Origin: Paragorgia papillata
Lineage: Eukaryota; Cnidaria; Anthozoa; Scleralcyonacea; Coralliidae
DNA: 64,000 bases
Assembly (NCBI GenBank): GCA_035771165.1
Contig: JAWNZC010000106.1
Location: 3,659,501 to 3,723,500 of the forward strand
Direction of reading: 5' to 3'
The notes beneath the pieces are model-generated. The model was not told where the DNA came from. It did not search any database and worked only from the letters and a program-made list of their open reading frames with translations. Within the stretch, counting starts at the first letter, position 1; each line of letters begins with the position of its first letter. Of this stretch, positions 37,860-51,097 are shown in pieces. A program made the translations under genes and the position numbers.

Positions 37860-38024
37860 CGTGAGTTCGTGAGTGAGTTCGTGAGTTCGTGAGTTCGTGA
37901 GTTCGTGAGTTCGTGAGTGAGTGAGTGAGTGAGTTCGTGAGTTCGTGAGTTCGTGAGTTCGTGAGTTCGTGAGTGAGTGAGTGAGTGAGTGAGTGAGTGA
38001 GTGATATCACTCACTCACTCACTC
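37860..38024. repeat. GTGAGTTC / GTGA minisatellite ending in an inverted repeat
   Basis: Mixed gtgagttc and gtga units run from 37860 to about 38003 and flip into the complementary cactcact run after a central atat, forming a hairpin of roughly 12-bp arms. Confidence 0.85.
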
Positions 38025-38283
38025 AGGTAATATTACTCTGGTAATATCAAAACCTCAGCCAATAGCACTTTGTCAGAAGACTGAAACACATTCCAAAACT
38101 GGTCGCTTTGGGATATGTAGTTTGAGATTATATGAACTTACAGCTACCAACCTATATATAACTAGTATTGGACTGCGGGTCTCCAATATTTTAGTACCGA
38201 AAAATACGGCATCTTGCACATTCAATCACAATTTTTGCGCATAGTAAGTATTGTTTCTTGTACAAGTATCGGAAGATAGGTCT

Positions 38284-38402
38284 TTAACCCTTTCACGCAT
38301 GGCCCTCCGAGACTTCTCCCCTTGACGAATAAATCGTCTGGCGTTAGACCGAGTAAAAAGATATAGTTGTTCGACGACAACGATGCGCATGAAAGGGTTA
38401 AA
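38284..38402. mobile_element. TTAACCCTTTC-ended MITE
   Basis: ttaaccctttcacgcat at the left and atgcgcatgaaagggttaa at the right. The 119-bp interior is non-coding. TTAA at both outer ends would fit piggyBac-type target use, but no autonomous partner is present. Confidence 0.65.
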
Positions 38403-38404
38403 AA

Positions 38405-40610
38405 GATCAAAATAGTGAAATAAAAGTAGCGTGCTGCGTAGGCAGTGTTGAAACAACAATCGAAATATAGTAAGGTTAGATATAATGCCGAAACAGATAA
38501 CGTAGTAGTCTAACGTTTCGAGCGAAGGCCCTTCGTCAGAGTAGTCTTGCACTCTTGCCGTAGTCCACGTACGTCGAAATATCCTTTGCTAGCCAATCAA
38601 AAGCCATGCAAGAACATCAAAATATTTTACTTCCGACGTACACTCATCTACTTCCGACTGGCCTCTATTGTCTTTATCCAATCAGTGCTCGTTATTTCGA
38701 CGTAGACGGCCATTTTGACGTACTCAAATTATCCACATTTGTAAATGGAGTGAATGACATCCCTCTCTATCCCTATCGTATGAACAGTTTCGTTCAGGCT
38801 ACATGAAGTAGACAAAGTGTCCTCCAGCCGAGAACTGGGACTGGGTCAGAGAATTATTAACTTTTTCTCGATATAGCGCTAAATATTACGTGCAAAAATG
38901 AAATTTTTGAATATTTGAAAATTTGAATATTTTTTAAATTTGAAATTTTCAAATTTGAAATAATTTTTCCAACTAATTAATTCATGAATAAATTAGTCTG
39001 GGATTTTTGTCTACGTCGCATGACGTGTTTGACGTACCCTAAATCCGCCCCTGGTTTTGCCTGTCACAAGCTACATAGAGTAAGTTCGAAGTTGGGCTAT
39101 ATTATTATATAATCATTCGTAAACAGTGACGTTGTCTGCTTGACTAGAGTGCACTGCCCCTTGCTATTTCTCTCATATCTCAGGTAGGATATGTTATTAT
39201 GGAGTTGTTCTTGTCGTGCGCTTATCCTTGGCTTTACACTGATATGAAACTATACTTAGGAGTCAAATGTGTACAATTTGTCTGTACTCAACACGCGTTT
39301 CGGTTATAATTGTTCGCACCTCTCTGCTTCTAATAATAATTGCTATTTTCGCCAAGTAAATAGTTATCTGCACTATATGATTGTCACAAGCTAATAGAGT
39401 AAGTTCGTATGAGGCTATTATAGTGTCGTCAAACTAAAGAACGCGCGACGATCAAGTTAGCACACAAATGACCCCCAGTTATCTGGTCGTCTGCTATCCT
39501 AGCTATTTCCTTCATCCCCAGTTTTCCACGTAGTTTTGCTGTTTGATTGCATACGTGGGGCTACGAGGTTGAACGCTTAAGCGCCATGCACAAAATATTC
39601 CAACGATAGTGCATGTTGTTATAATAAACACATCCTTCCGACGTTTAGAACCGCGCCAGAATCGCAGTCGACTCGGCGTAGGTAATCACCTTTTGACAAT
39701 TATCTCTGTTGATTCCCACAATTCTGCTTCTAGTGTTATGAAATATACTATCCGTCCGGCATTGCTCAGCCATTTGGTGTTGCAGGCGTATGGCAATTTG
39801 CAAGCGATATAATTTTAAAGTTTATACAGTATGGTTAAACTTTGTGAGCTTATCTGTTTTTGCACACACTTTTTGTTATGTCCGGTTATTGATAGGATTA
39901 CTCGCTTGTGTGTCAGGGCGGTTTTTGTGTACTGCCACAGTTGATTAGTGTGCAGGATATTTGAGATAATGATGTTATATCCTAAAATTAGAAACTCCTT
40001 CTCGTCCGGCCTAGAAGTCATCCGTCAAATTTAACGGATCACTTCGATTTGTTGTGAACCTACGAGGTTTTGACCAAAATTAGCCCCCTTGGGCTTAAAA
40101 TGATCCTGAAAGATCCCTTTTTAAAATGAGACCTTTATAACGATATGCCATGAAGTATTACCCGAGATCTGATCTGAATTCCGGGTTGTGAATTTCCCGA
40201 AGAAGAAAATGGCTTTTATTTGTCGATATATAAGCGAAACCAACGAAAATTTAGGCTCTATAACAACTCCGAAAGTAAGTATAAGCATTTGTTTGTTGTA
40301 ATTATTTCGCAGATTAGCAATAATTTGGTAAAATGTGACGAAAACTATCTCGGCCGATCAGGCAATTATCGAACAAAATTTGCCTAGAGCTGTCGGCGTT
40401 GTAATGGCAAACAGGAGTAAATATCACGCAAAATAACACAAAATTTGAATAGCTGACTTAAAAACGATCTTACTGATGAATTATGGCCGTATGTTCTTGT
40501 ATAATTCTGTTTTAATTTGTAAATTTCCAAAATAAGTGTATATGATCGCGTGCGGGCGCACCATGGGAGGGGCACAATGGAAAATCGTAAAAAATCAAAA
40601 TAATATTTTC
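38405..40610. other. Intronic stretch without recognised genes
   Basis: It contains two similar pieces about 325 bp apart (tcacaagcta...atagagtaagttcg at 39062 and 39385) and an AT-rich self-complementary block near 38900-38970. Short frames show no family features. Confidence 0.4.
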
Positions 40611-40621
40611 TTTTTATTGTA

Positions 40622-41850
40622 TAGGCTCAGATTCCAGCCGTTGGGTCTCGGTGCGCCCGCGATCCCTCGCCCAACCAACGGCTGGGCGCATCGGCTTCAT
40701 CATTGTTGAAATTGACCAATCATATGTCAGCCCCCCAAATTTTGGGGGCCATAAATTTCACTCGTAAATGACGAAACGTAAATAATTATATGCTTCGGTG
40801 TTAAGTACGATTAGCGAAACTTCGACGTTTGTTGGCAGTCTATAACTCTCTGGCTTTCCTTGGAAAGAAAATAGCACTCGACAAAGAGCACACAAACTGT
40901 TATTGAATTCTGAATGCCTGATTAGTAGTTTAATACACCAATCTGATTTAAACCGCAAGATGCATGCAAGCCATGATATATATTCATGCAGGGGCGGTTA
41001 GGTTAGATTACTTTACGTTTGGAATCGAATTAGAATAAGTGTAAAGTCTTCCATATTAAACAGTTCACACACAAGTGATTGATTATCATACTATCACAGT
41101 CGAATCCGTGAATAAAATATGAATAAAATATTAACGACCAAAATTGTTAGTGGAAAACGATCTTTACCTGGATACTACAATCACGAGTTTAGCGTAACAC
41201 ACGGCTAGTTTTGTGGCAAAATTTAGCTGCTTCTCAAAGTAAATTGGTAGCGAGCCGCTGTTGGGAAAGAAAAAATGTTGATGATTTCATTTGAAATCTG
41301 AATTGACCGTGGAACCAATTGAATTTGATTGGCCAACGGCCCACTGCATGATATAAATAGAAGAGTGCAGCAAAACATTCTCGCCAGCAAATGTCAAAAC
41401 TTCATGAATTGTGATAAAATCATGCGTTCAACTGATAATAAATTATACATGCTTTACGCCTTGAAGAGAAATGCTATAACTCCTGAAAGTCTTTCGCTTT
41501 TAATCTTTTCCACTCGTCGAAGGCAAACGAGAATCTGTGATCAGAATATCAAGATCGTCGTTCTATTGACGTATTTTAATCTTCACCCGATACTTGTCTT
41601 GCTACAACTAGCAGACGTAAAATATTTTCGATCATCAGTTTTATTGACAAAATGTGTGCACTGTACATGCCACTGGCAGTTTTTAATCAATAAAGAAGAG
41701 AGATAGTCTTTAGTGTTATTTGCATAATTGTAAATTATTTAAATATTAACCCATTACGTCACGGACAAGGAATAAAGCCGATGCGCCCAGCCGTTGGTTG
41801 GGCGAGGGATCGCGGGCGCACCGAGACCCAACGGCTGGAATCTGAGCCTA
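40622..41850. mobile_element. DNA transposon with perfect 76-bp TIRs and 9-bp TSD
   Basis: Bases 40622-40697 are the exact inverse of 41775-41850 (start taggctcagattccagccgt). The 9 bp tttattgta occur immediately outside both ends (40613-40621 and 41851-41859). Each TIR also contains its own hairpin (cagccgttgg with ccaacggctg). The interior of about 1.08 kb has no transposase; a 125-codon plus frame at 41329-41706, preceded by gatataaatag, matches nothing I know. An 8-9 bp TSD suggests hAT or a relative. The perfect TIRs imply recent insertion. Confidence 0.88.
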
Positions 41851-41859
41851 TTTATTGTA

Positions 41860-42970
41860 TTGCTTAAATTTTTTCAATTTGAATTTGTGAAATGCTGCTT
41901 TTCATTCTACTTGAACAAAGTTTGGTGGTAAAGTCATTTCTGGTTAAATATTTAACATTTTGTTGGATTATAATAACATTTTTAATAATAATTAGCATAA
42001 ATTAGCATAATTTGCGAAATGGGTTGTCTGACAAGACCCGAAAACCAACAATTTGAATAGTAGAGGTAAAAACGATTCAAATGATATATTGTGGTATTAT
42101 TTTTGTGTTATTATGCCATGTTAATTCACAAATTGCCAAGACCACCTGCTGTGACTGGTTTTCGGGCCGGGCAAGAATGAGATCATAATCAGTTTTAAAT
42201 ATAGAAATTTTACTATTATATACCATAGTCTTAGTAATAAATGTCCCTAATTCGGCGTAACCTGTTGTTTACGGTTTATTATGTTCTTGTTCCTCACTTT
42301 ATGTGAGAGATCGTTCCAGCACTTGTTGGATTTGTTCCTCACCTTAATTGGCTGAAGTATTGTTCTATATAACTTTATGGTTAGGCCATTTGTCTCCATT
42401 TCGCCAAGGGGTACTAGCAGTCCAGTTATATATAGGCGAGCAGTTACAACAAAGCGCACATCTCTCGGAGATAAAAAGTAACGTTATTCTAAAGTGTCTA
42501 TAAGCCCAAATACGATATCAATGATTGCCGCCGAACGAAGACAGCCAATACACTATTCTTGACTTGGGTTAGCTGTGTCTTGTGCCCATTATATATGGTC
42601 GCATAGTCATATGCGACTCGAATCTCGGCTTGAAAATTTCATATCTGTCTACACTTTTGTGACGTCAGTTGTGACGACAACATTCTTGCTAGCAGAACAT
42701 ACTTCAGGTTTTTCGACGTTGTGCGTGATATTACCAACGCGTGTAATTCACTACCACGTACGTGAGTGCATTAAGGGTGTTCAGACATATTTATTTAGAC
42801 CCGTTGCTAGGGAAAACTTGATTTGACCACAGAGCTTCTAGAGCTTTACAAATTTGATCCCCATGCTAGAAATGCTATATATTCTGCACGTAGTATATAT
42901 GAATGAAGTTCTTTCGTTTGATGACGTCATACAGTGACGTCATTGTGTCGTCATTGAGATAAGGAAAAAA
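41860..42970. other. Intronic stretch without recognised genes
   Basis: An AAAGTG-family terminus (aaagtgtctataagcccaaa) sits at about 42494. A segment near 42765-42815 (taagggtgttcagacat ... cgttgctaggga) is inverse to about 43783-43830. No gene seen. Confidence 0.4.
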
Positions 42971-43256
42971 CCTATAATTTCCGCGAACTTAAAAGTTTTG
43001 CCAACTAAAGAAGTTTCACTAGAACCAGAATTGTTATCTGCAAAAAAGTACGCATGCGTTTCTCAATTGAGCAAATCTTAATGACTTTATGGCCGTTTTA
43101 ATGAAATTTTAATGGATATTTTTAACAAGAAATAGAAAATCTTTGTCATTTTTGGTTTAATCATAAAATCCATGCGTACTTTTTGGAAGACATGTTTTCC
43201 CTAGGTGTTAACCAAAAAAAAGTAACGATTCGATAAATACTCGCGGAAATTATAGG
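42971..43256. mobile_element. MITE with CCTATAATTTCCGCG ends
   Basis: cctataatttccgcga at the left and tcgcggaaattatagg at the right are exact inverses. Inside, aaaagtacgcatgcgt and catgcgtactttt form a second inverted pair. 286 bp, non-coding. Confidence 0.75.
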
Positions 43257-44023
43257 AATCTTGTGAGCTCATGTTTTTGCGACTCAATGCCACTCAACCT
43301 AGCCTGAAAGAATCAGGCGCGAGCCCTCCTCCTACCTCCAGCCTGATCGGAGCTTGCCAGCTAAATTGCGAGTTCAGCCGTGGTTCCAAGCCAAGAATGT
43401 TCGTCAAGCCAAAAAAAGTCTTGTTCTACATACAAAGTTAAAAGTTGATGTCCACTGTCTTCGGAATGTTTGATTTATGGTTCATCAGCTCTGCTGATTT
43501 CTAAATTCCGCCATTCAATCCAAATATCTCGACGTGACGACGTCCTTCGTTTATTTTTCCATCTATCGACGTCTGTGTACCGAAGTTCTTCAACTCTTCA
43601 AGTGTTATTGTCAGCGACATTCTACAGCAAAGGAATAGTTTTCCTTTGTTTTGGTGCTTTTTCTCGTAAACTTGCTCGGCTCTTTTCGGGTTTTTTGTTA
43701 TCATTTTAATTTTATACCTTTTTGCAGTATATAAGATGATGTTTTTGTGAAAAGATTTCTCCGACTGGAAGTAATGTCCCTAGCAAACAGTTGCCTAGCA
43801 ACGAAATACGTCCGAACGCCCTTAACAACACGATTGCCTGAACAACGTGTTCTCTGTAAATACAACCCGATTTCGGTGAGGAGAAATATTCTTGTCAAGG
43901 TAAGATGACTAGCATAGTAGTTTGAACTTCAATATCGTCACCAGAAGGCATGAATCTGTTAGAATTATACGATAAAAGCCAGTGGTGTCAAGCTATTTTA
44001 GGGCAATGCTGGGTATACATTGG

Positions 44024-44092
44024 GTTCCGGGTAGGTTCCGGGAGGGTTCCAGATGGGTTCCGGGTAGGTTGATGGGGTTCCGGGTTTTAAAG
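44024..44092. repeat. GGTTCCGGGTA minisatellite
   Basis: Five to six units of about 12-17 bp built on gggttccgg. Confidence 0.75.
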
Positions 44093-44213
44093 ACACCCGG
44101 CAACACTTCCTTATGATAATAACTTCTAGTATTAATTCTATGTAAAGCGAACAGTTGAATGTTAAAAATATTCCTTTTTTAGTTCGAGTTTTTCTTGTTA
44201 TATTTCCCAAATG

Positions 44214-44890
44214 TTAAAGTGTCTATATAAACCCAAAATAAGATGTTACTACATGGATTCTGTGTAGCGTGAATAGTTGAATGGCAAAATAGTTTTTGAT
44301 TTGAACTTTTATTTAGTGTCATATTGAGGTTTGTATTAACAAAATGGTAATGAGAATGACGTCAATGTAGGCATTTCTGTTTCTTTCTTTCTTTTCATAT
44401 AATAAACCGCTTGAAGATTTGAGTATAAAAAATAATAAGATATGAAATATACTAGAAAAAACTGATGATGCGCGGTCAGGTTTAAACATAATGAAGTAAT
44501 TAAGAAACGCTCTCTGACCAAAACAATTTATTGAACGAGCTTTCGACTGTCAGTCTTCAGTCTTCAACGGGTTAAAGATAAGTAAGAAAAACATGTGATA
44601 TATATATATATAGGATCTATAAATAAATATGTTGTTCGCTAATTAATGACATGCGCGTAAAATATACTATTCAAGTCTCCCATTAACATGTGAATTGGGT
44701 AGTACTTCTCTTGTGACATATTGTGCATGAAAATTATGCCGACATACACGTCATTCTCATTACAATTCTGGAAATACAAACCTCAATATAACAACAAATA
44801 AAAGCCCAAATTAAAACATATTTTGGCATTCAACTATTTACGTTTAATATATAGAATTCATATCAGTAATATCATATTTAGGTTTATTGG
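44214..44890. mobile_element. Foldback element of the AAAGTG family
   Basis: The left arm (aaagtgtctatataaaccca ... tattgaggtttgta ... atgagaatgacgt) is the inverse of the right arm (acgtcattctcat ... tacaaacctcaata ... ataatttaggtttattgg-like end). A (TA)n tract lies inside near 44599. About 675 bp, non-coding. Confidence 0.65.
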
Positions 44891-44892
44891 CC

Positions 44893-47400
44893 TCAGACCA
44901 GAGGAGGTACGAAGGTCGGCCCAGAATACATTGCGTTTAGTTTTCTTCCTTCTGCTTGGAGCGTGCCAGTTGATGCTCAAATTATAGACATTTTCGTTGG
45001 CGCTTTTTCGATTGAAAAGCTGCGTTGCAAAAAGTAAGATCTTTATATGATATTAATAAGGTATTCTAAAATATGTTTCTCTGGTTTGTTTTGTCGTAGC
45101 ATATACTGGTTTCGGCTCAATAATCAATGATATGTGTATTGGTTTTACGGGTCACTGAACTTGGCAGAAAAGTGGCGAGTGATTATATGTACTTATTTGA
45201 CGTTATATAGAAACAACAAGAACACCGATTAGCTTATTATAACAAGCAGGAAATTATCTTTCTGTGGGTACTAAAGAACTGTTAATGTTGAAAATCACCT
45301 AAATTTTAAATTTTCTGAAAATCGTAAGCGTATAAGCTACGTTACATTTACTAGAAAAAGTGGCCTTTTGAACGTGAAATTTGTTTAGATGATATTTGAA
45401 GTCTTTTACTTTGTCATCATTGTCATTTGACACTCTCTAGGAGTATATTTGTAACGTAATATTGGTTTCTTCACAAGCACTATTATCAGTCGCTGATTAT
45501 GACGCGTTTAGTTACCTCAAACAATTCAAACGTATTTATCTTAATATTTGACAAAACTCGCCTTCTTTTCGTACCAAAATTTCTCTTGTTGTTCCAGAAT
45601 TTGAATGAGGAGAGCTCTTTGAAATTTAGCTTCTGCTCGATTTTTGCCCACCATTGTCAAAATTTTGTCTCGACTCTCGAGCTTCGTCTCCGCTGGGCGC
45701 GCCAAGAACCGCTAGTTGTCGAGATGAGCGTTGTTTTGATTTCGCGCTTTGTTTTCTTTGATTCCGTAGCTCATTTGAAAGCCCATTTCATAATTTAGCT
45801 CTGTTGTATTAAACTAGGACTTTTACATGTACTGATGGTGTATTTAATTTATATATAAGAATAAGAAAAACCTGTTGTTTGGGCTATCTAGCTATTTCTT
45901 CATTCAACAAATTTATGTGTGCATGCTGTCCATAGATCGCTATAGGAGTTGTAATTGTTCTTAAGTTCATCCTGTGACAGCAAGTTGTCTTGTGCATGAA
46001 TTTTCACTCCACATTACCCCCATGACACACCATTTGTTGTTGTTGTGAAATAAAGAGATTTACTGAGTAATGGTATTGGTATATTTCATGTTTACAGGTT
46101 CATGCTCAATTTTTGTTCCTACCGAAAGTTTTCTGGAAACCTTCTTCACGAAAAACATTTCATACCCCCAACCACAGGTTTCACAAATAAAAGAGCACGG
46201 GAAAGTGGATATTAAAGTTGCGCAACAGAATTGCCTCGGTCACTTGAGTTTTATTTTGGGACCTTTTACATTACTTTATATACATTTTTAAAGCTGTGTA
46301 GTACTCTTTAATTAATATTACAAAGATATTAAAGCTAGAAGTCTATGTAACAAAATGCATTGGTGGTATAATTATTGAGAGAAGAATTGCGTCACTATTG
46401 GGCGTGGTAGCTTTAGAAATTATCAGAAGGGGATTTTTGATGAAAACGATTCAACTCCTTTCCCTCCTGTGCCACCCAAAATGTCCCCCTTCATTATTTT
46501 ACTCTAATGCTTAATAATTTTACTCATCAAGTTGTTACGCTTGTGAAAGACTGAATAATATAACATGGCTTTTGGGGAACTAAATTTTAGGAGAAGGAAA
46601 GTAAAGTTAATTAAGTGGTAAGAAAGTGGGTCTTGAACTGAATTAAATTAAAATGTGTTGGTCCACTGGATTATATTATCATTTCTTCCCTGGGTTATAA
46701 TGGTTTCAAATTAAAACACTTGGGACAGAATTAATAAAGTCCATATACATGTACAGTATCTTGATTTTCTGTATAAAAAATCAGACATGTTTTCCTGACC
46801 TACTTGTTTTTAACGGTAAGAAACTGTACGCACGAACATACCAACAGTTGTTTCTTGGAACAGTTTTTAAGTAGATAGACTTATTAACTTGAGGTAAAGT
46901 AGTCGTCAATGACAACATAATGAACTCATTTCAAAATGAACAAAACTATTGAACAAAAATATGAAATATACCCTATGATTTAGATCAAGTAAAAATCTAA
47001 GATCAAGACGGTTATTACTCGAGTGTATAAACAAAGCAATAAAAAAGTATTGAAGTGTCAAATTTTAATAAAAACAGCAATGTTGATAATATCTGATCCT
47101 CGAACGACGAGCAGTCCGCTTGACCAGAAAATCAGATGTAAATTCGTGAATAGCGGCAAATCAGGTGAAATAACAAACGTCGAAGTACTGCTAGGTTACA
47201 GAATAAATATAAATAAATTCATGTGAGTCCCAAACCAAAGTGTTCTGTGCTCTAAACGCCACAAACATCGAAACACTATTTTTCAAATCACGTTCACTCC
47301 TCGAAGGTTCATAATGAAGTGAAGCATTTCCGGTGCGAAATTGATATGGTTCAAGCGCAATGCATTGTGGGAAGAGCTTCGTACCTCCTCTGGCCTCAGA
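44893..47400. other. Intronic stretch without recognised genes
   Basis: No convincing exon, RNA or element boundary is seen in these 2.5 kb. Short open frames have no family features. Confidence 0.4.
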
Positions 47401-47401
47401 C

Positions 47402-48660
47402 AAAACGTCATTCTCGTACCCAGACCCTCGCGCTCTCTCCCCCCCCCCCCTCCTCGCGAAAGCTCTGGGAAACCCTGGATCTCGTCGGATTGCCGACGCA
47501 GTGACGCCAGGCGCATTCCAAACATTCCAAACTCATGCCCAGACTCATGGTATAAACGGCTTGTCATTTCCCCTCCTTTCAACAAATCTCGTGTATAAAT
47601 CTCGTGTAAATCGTATCGTATCCGTCATGAATCGCGAGGTAAACGAAGCTATGCGTTGGAAAGAACGGGACAATCTAGTTTAGTGTTAAAGAGAGAACAG
47701 AAACAGTGGCGGCGTGGCTCTGAAATAGGGGGCGGGAAATCACATTCCAGGGCCCACTTTCAGGGGTCATCATAGGAAGAATTTAGAACTGCCGGCATCC
47801 TCCCGCAGAAATTTTTTGAAATTTGGGTGACTGAATTGAAATTTCCTGCGTTCCGACAACACCTTTAGCAAAAGTTTAAAAACAGAAAAACAACGATACA
47901 ATATTTATAGTCTAACGTGTACAGTAGTTGCATACAGTCTTGTTATTTTCAATGCACGGATTAATATCATAAAATACTATAAAATAAATGTGCTGAATTG
48001 AACTGTACGTTTCTCTCATAAAAGGCCTTAGCTTGAAACGCTATAGAACTGCAGTATTCCATAATCTAAACTGTACTTCAAGTTTTATGCTGCAGTGGTT
48101 AAATTAGCATCTACAAAATATTTGGGCCCACCAGTCACAAATTGTTGGGGCCCACAAGGTATACAGATCATCGGGGGCCATCGGGAAATCTCCCGGTGTC
48201 CCGGTGGGCCACGCCGCCCTTACAGAAAGATGCCATAACAACCATCGTTCGACGTTCGCGGAGTCGAAGACATCACAGCTGTATTGCCAAGCGGATTTGG
48301 CAAATTCAATATTTATCAATTTCTTCCCCTGGCGTTTAGCAGTTACAATCTAAAACGAGGAACATCAGCCCACTCTCGACGTGTTTTTTTTAAAATATGG
48401 GATTGAAGGCTGTTGTTGATCGCAAAATGATAAATATTAGTTTATAGTATTATATTTTCGAATTTAAATGTGGTGTATTGCTGTTATTTGATTTGTCAAA
48501 TTATATCAAAGGTACGTTTATGGCAAACAAACTAACAGAGTGTAGATTGTGAAATTCTTATTTTGTTGAATTTGTTTGAATTATTTTCATTGTTTCGTAA
48601 AGCCAATCAGAATTCACGCATTAGCGCGTGGGTCTGGGTACGAGAATGACAAAACGTTTG
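47402..48660. repeat. Possible DNA element bounded by inverse CATTCTCGTACCCAGAC ends
   Basis: acaaaacgtcattctcgtac followed by ccagaccc at 47400 is the inverse of gggtctgggtacgagaatga and caaaacgt at 48630-48657. A poly-C run (47440-47453) and gggcccac words lie inside. The ends are clear; whether one element spans them is not. Confidence 0.45.
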
Positions 48661-49015
48661 AAAGAGACGTCCGCGATTCATAAGTAGAAATTCCATACAT
48701 ATGATGTAATAGTACGTCATAGATTGACAAAGATTACCTCAAACGGCATTTCTGTTTGAAATACCAAAGCGGAGCCAAGTTTTTGTCAATGAAAACTCAC
48801 TGATAGTCATTTTTTCCACAACAAGTTCAATTTGCGATAAATTTCATAATTTCTCCGTCGAAATCCAACCATTTACAAGACTGACCAGACATTGAGCGTG
48901 ACTTCCTGTCCAGACTTCAAACTGTCGTAATGTAGCAACGCAAGTTTTAAATTAAATTCGTACTTTCGTTTTGACAATGGTCAACTGAAACTTGCATTAA
49001 TATACGTTACTAGAA

Positions 49016-49936
49016 ATACATGAACGCAACAACCCCTCGCCCGCTTTATATGCATTTCTTAACCCCCCTCCCCTAATTTCTGTTTTTTGTTGTATTATTA
49101 AATGACACACAGATCAGAAAACATACCAGAAAATTAGTTAGCAAGGTTCATCTGTACTAGTAATGTATTGACACACCGAAAGAACATGCAAAGTCAATAT
49201 TAAAAAAAAACAAAAACGAGATGAACCAAATGACAAATTTTCATTCAAAAATAGATATAAACAGTGACAATGCCAACGTCCTAGTGTTCAAAGACAACTC
49301 TAGACAAGCTATTATTTATATTGATTTTCGTTTTCAAGACTTCTTTCGTTTCAACTCAGCTAAACTGGTAAATACGAATCTCCTACCGTTAAACTTTCTT
49401 CTGCTTTTGTCACCACAAAACACTGCCAATTCAGTCTACCCTTTTCAGATTGTTTTTCTCCTTCGCGGTTTCTTACTTTTTTCGTTGTTGACAAATAAAT
49501 ATGACAAGGCATCATTCAGTTCTCTTCATGATCTAAAAAGCCGTTTGTTTCAAAATTTCTTCATCGTTCCCTCCCGAGTTAAGTAGAAAATACACCAGAG
49601 CAAAATTCTTTACCAGCTTTGAACAGTTTCAGGACACGTCCTTGTTCTTTCAGTTGCATTTCAGTGGTTTTAAGTCGTATTTATTGTTGTCTCTTCTCGC
49701 TGTCACATCTCTTCTTTAGCCTTCTTTCTTTGGTCTATTTCCATAGTAATATTAATGTACATTTTAGCGGAAACCATTTCTTCTGGCAAAAATTCCTTTC
49801 GTCATGATCGTTGAAAAACTATTTCATAATCCAACCGAATTTATAAATTATAATTTGCTGACGTAAATTTAAATAATTTAACAGGTTAGTTACCAGTACC
49901 CTGCTATCCGAACTGCGCAAGTTGCGGATTTGAAAC
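49016..49936. repeat. Dispersed repeat copy 1 (pair with 62251-62938)
   Basis: It begins agaaatacatgaacgcaaca and ends near gcgcaagttgcggatttga. Long stretches match 62251-62938 at about 90 percent, including gtttcaggacac, tagtaatattaatgtacat and ttaacaggttagttacca. The other copy lacks part of the AT-rich left portion. No intact coding frame; class unknown. Confidence 0.75.
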
Positions 49937-49937
49937 C

Positions 49938-49938
<1 letters not shown>

Positions 49939-50009
<71 letters not shown>
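49939..50009. repeat. (CA)n-(TA)n compound microsatellite
   Basis: About 30 bp of CA followed by about 40 bp of TA. Confidence 0.95.
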
Positions 50010-50393
50010 CATATACCTCGCAGGTGAATAGTGCTTTTCAAGCAATCTGATTGGTTCCTCTAGCTCGGGATATCCTTCACTATTCACCTGCGAGCAAAAC
50101 AAAATGGCGAACAGTTTTGCTATGTTTACCGAAGCAGGAGTCAAATTTTGTTGATAAACAAGGCTGTTCTTGTAGAATAAGGAGAAAAGTCAACAAAATA
50201 AATAGAAGAGTGTCTACAGGTATGTTTCTTTACAATTTTCTAGCCATTAATATATTGAAAAGTTGTAAAAACTGTTTTGTCGACAAATATCGGGTACGCC
50301 AAGTGCCCAAGTTGCTAGCGGCCGTGGCTTGTAAAAAATACCGAAAAATATAAGAATGTTAAAATAGTTATTTCATTTATGAGGTATATGCTA

Positions 50394-50509
50394 AAACAAT
50401 TTTTCACCTCAGTGTCGGTGAATAGTGTGGATATTCACCTCGCCGAAGCGGCTCGGTGAATATCCAGCACTATTCACTTCCACTTCGGTGAATAATTGTT
50501 AAATATCCT

Positions 50510-50510
<1 letters not shown>
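50394..50510. repeat. Hairpin-forming GGTGAATA repeat
   Basis: Inverted copies of cggtgaatagtg, ggatattcacc and caattattcaccga fold on themselves. A related pair (caggtgaatagtg and cactattcacctg) lies at 50020-50095. Confidence 0.55.
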
Positions 50511-50547
<37 letters not shown>

Positions 50548-50591
50548 AGATATATATAGATATATATATATAGATATATATAGATATTTCT

Positions 50592-50872
50592 AAAAGTCAT
50601 TAATAATTCATGAGGAAAACACAAAGAAAAATCATGAGCGTATCGGATCTATATATGTGATATAGACTCGCTCTAAGTTTCTCGCTGGTTTTTAACGGCT
50701 GAGATAAGCTTAATTTTCAAAATTACTACGCCAATGAACGTATGAAGTGATTCTTTTTAGAAGTCATTTAAAAACCTTGCAGTACGGGCTTTATCGGCTC
50801 TAAAACACTCGGCTATCGCCTCGTGTTTTATATCCGATAAAGCCCTCCTGCGCGGTTTATAAATAGTACATA
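50592..50872. repeat. Inverted-repeat arm, left (pair with 52768-53050)
   Basis: Practically identical to the inverse of 52768-53050 over about 280 bp; differences are few (for example gctggttttta against aaaaaaaagc). It carries the same terminal hairpin (tatccgataaagccc) as the third relative at 23795-24100. Confidence 0.85.
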
Positions 50873-51090
50873 TAGATATATAGATATATATATAGATATA
50901 TATAGATATATATAGATATATATATAGATATATATAGATATATATAGATATATATATAGATATATATAGATATATATAGATATATATAGATATATATATA
51001 GATATATATAGATATATATAGATATATATAGATATATATAGATATATAGATATATAGATATATATATATATATAGATATATATAGATATA
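50873..51090. repeat. TATATAGA-type microsatellite
   Basis: Irregular (TA)n(GATA) repeats between the left arm and the retrotransposon fragment. Confidence 0.95.
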
Positions 51091-51097
51091 TCCCTCA

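Noticed and set aside
41329..41706. 125-codon frame inside the 76-bp-TIR element as a transposase
   Set aside because: No DDE-type spacing, zinc finger or known motif; the element is too short for an autonomous hAT.
44890..45035. Exon-like stretch with a possible donor at 45031
   Set aside because: No acceptor of quality, no recognisable protein, and it adjoins a foldback element end.
47319..47683. Overlapping plus and minus frames around the poly-C run
   Set aside because: Several frames are open at once over low-complexity C/T-rich sequence, with no family similarity.
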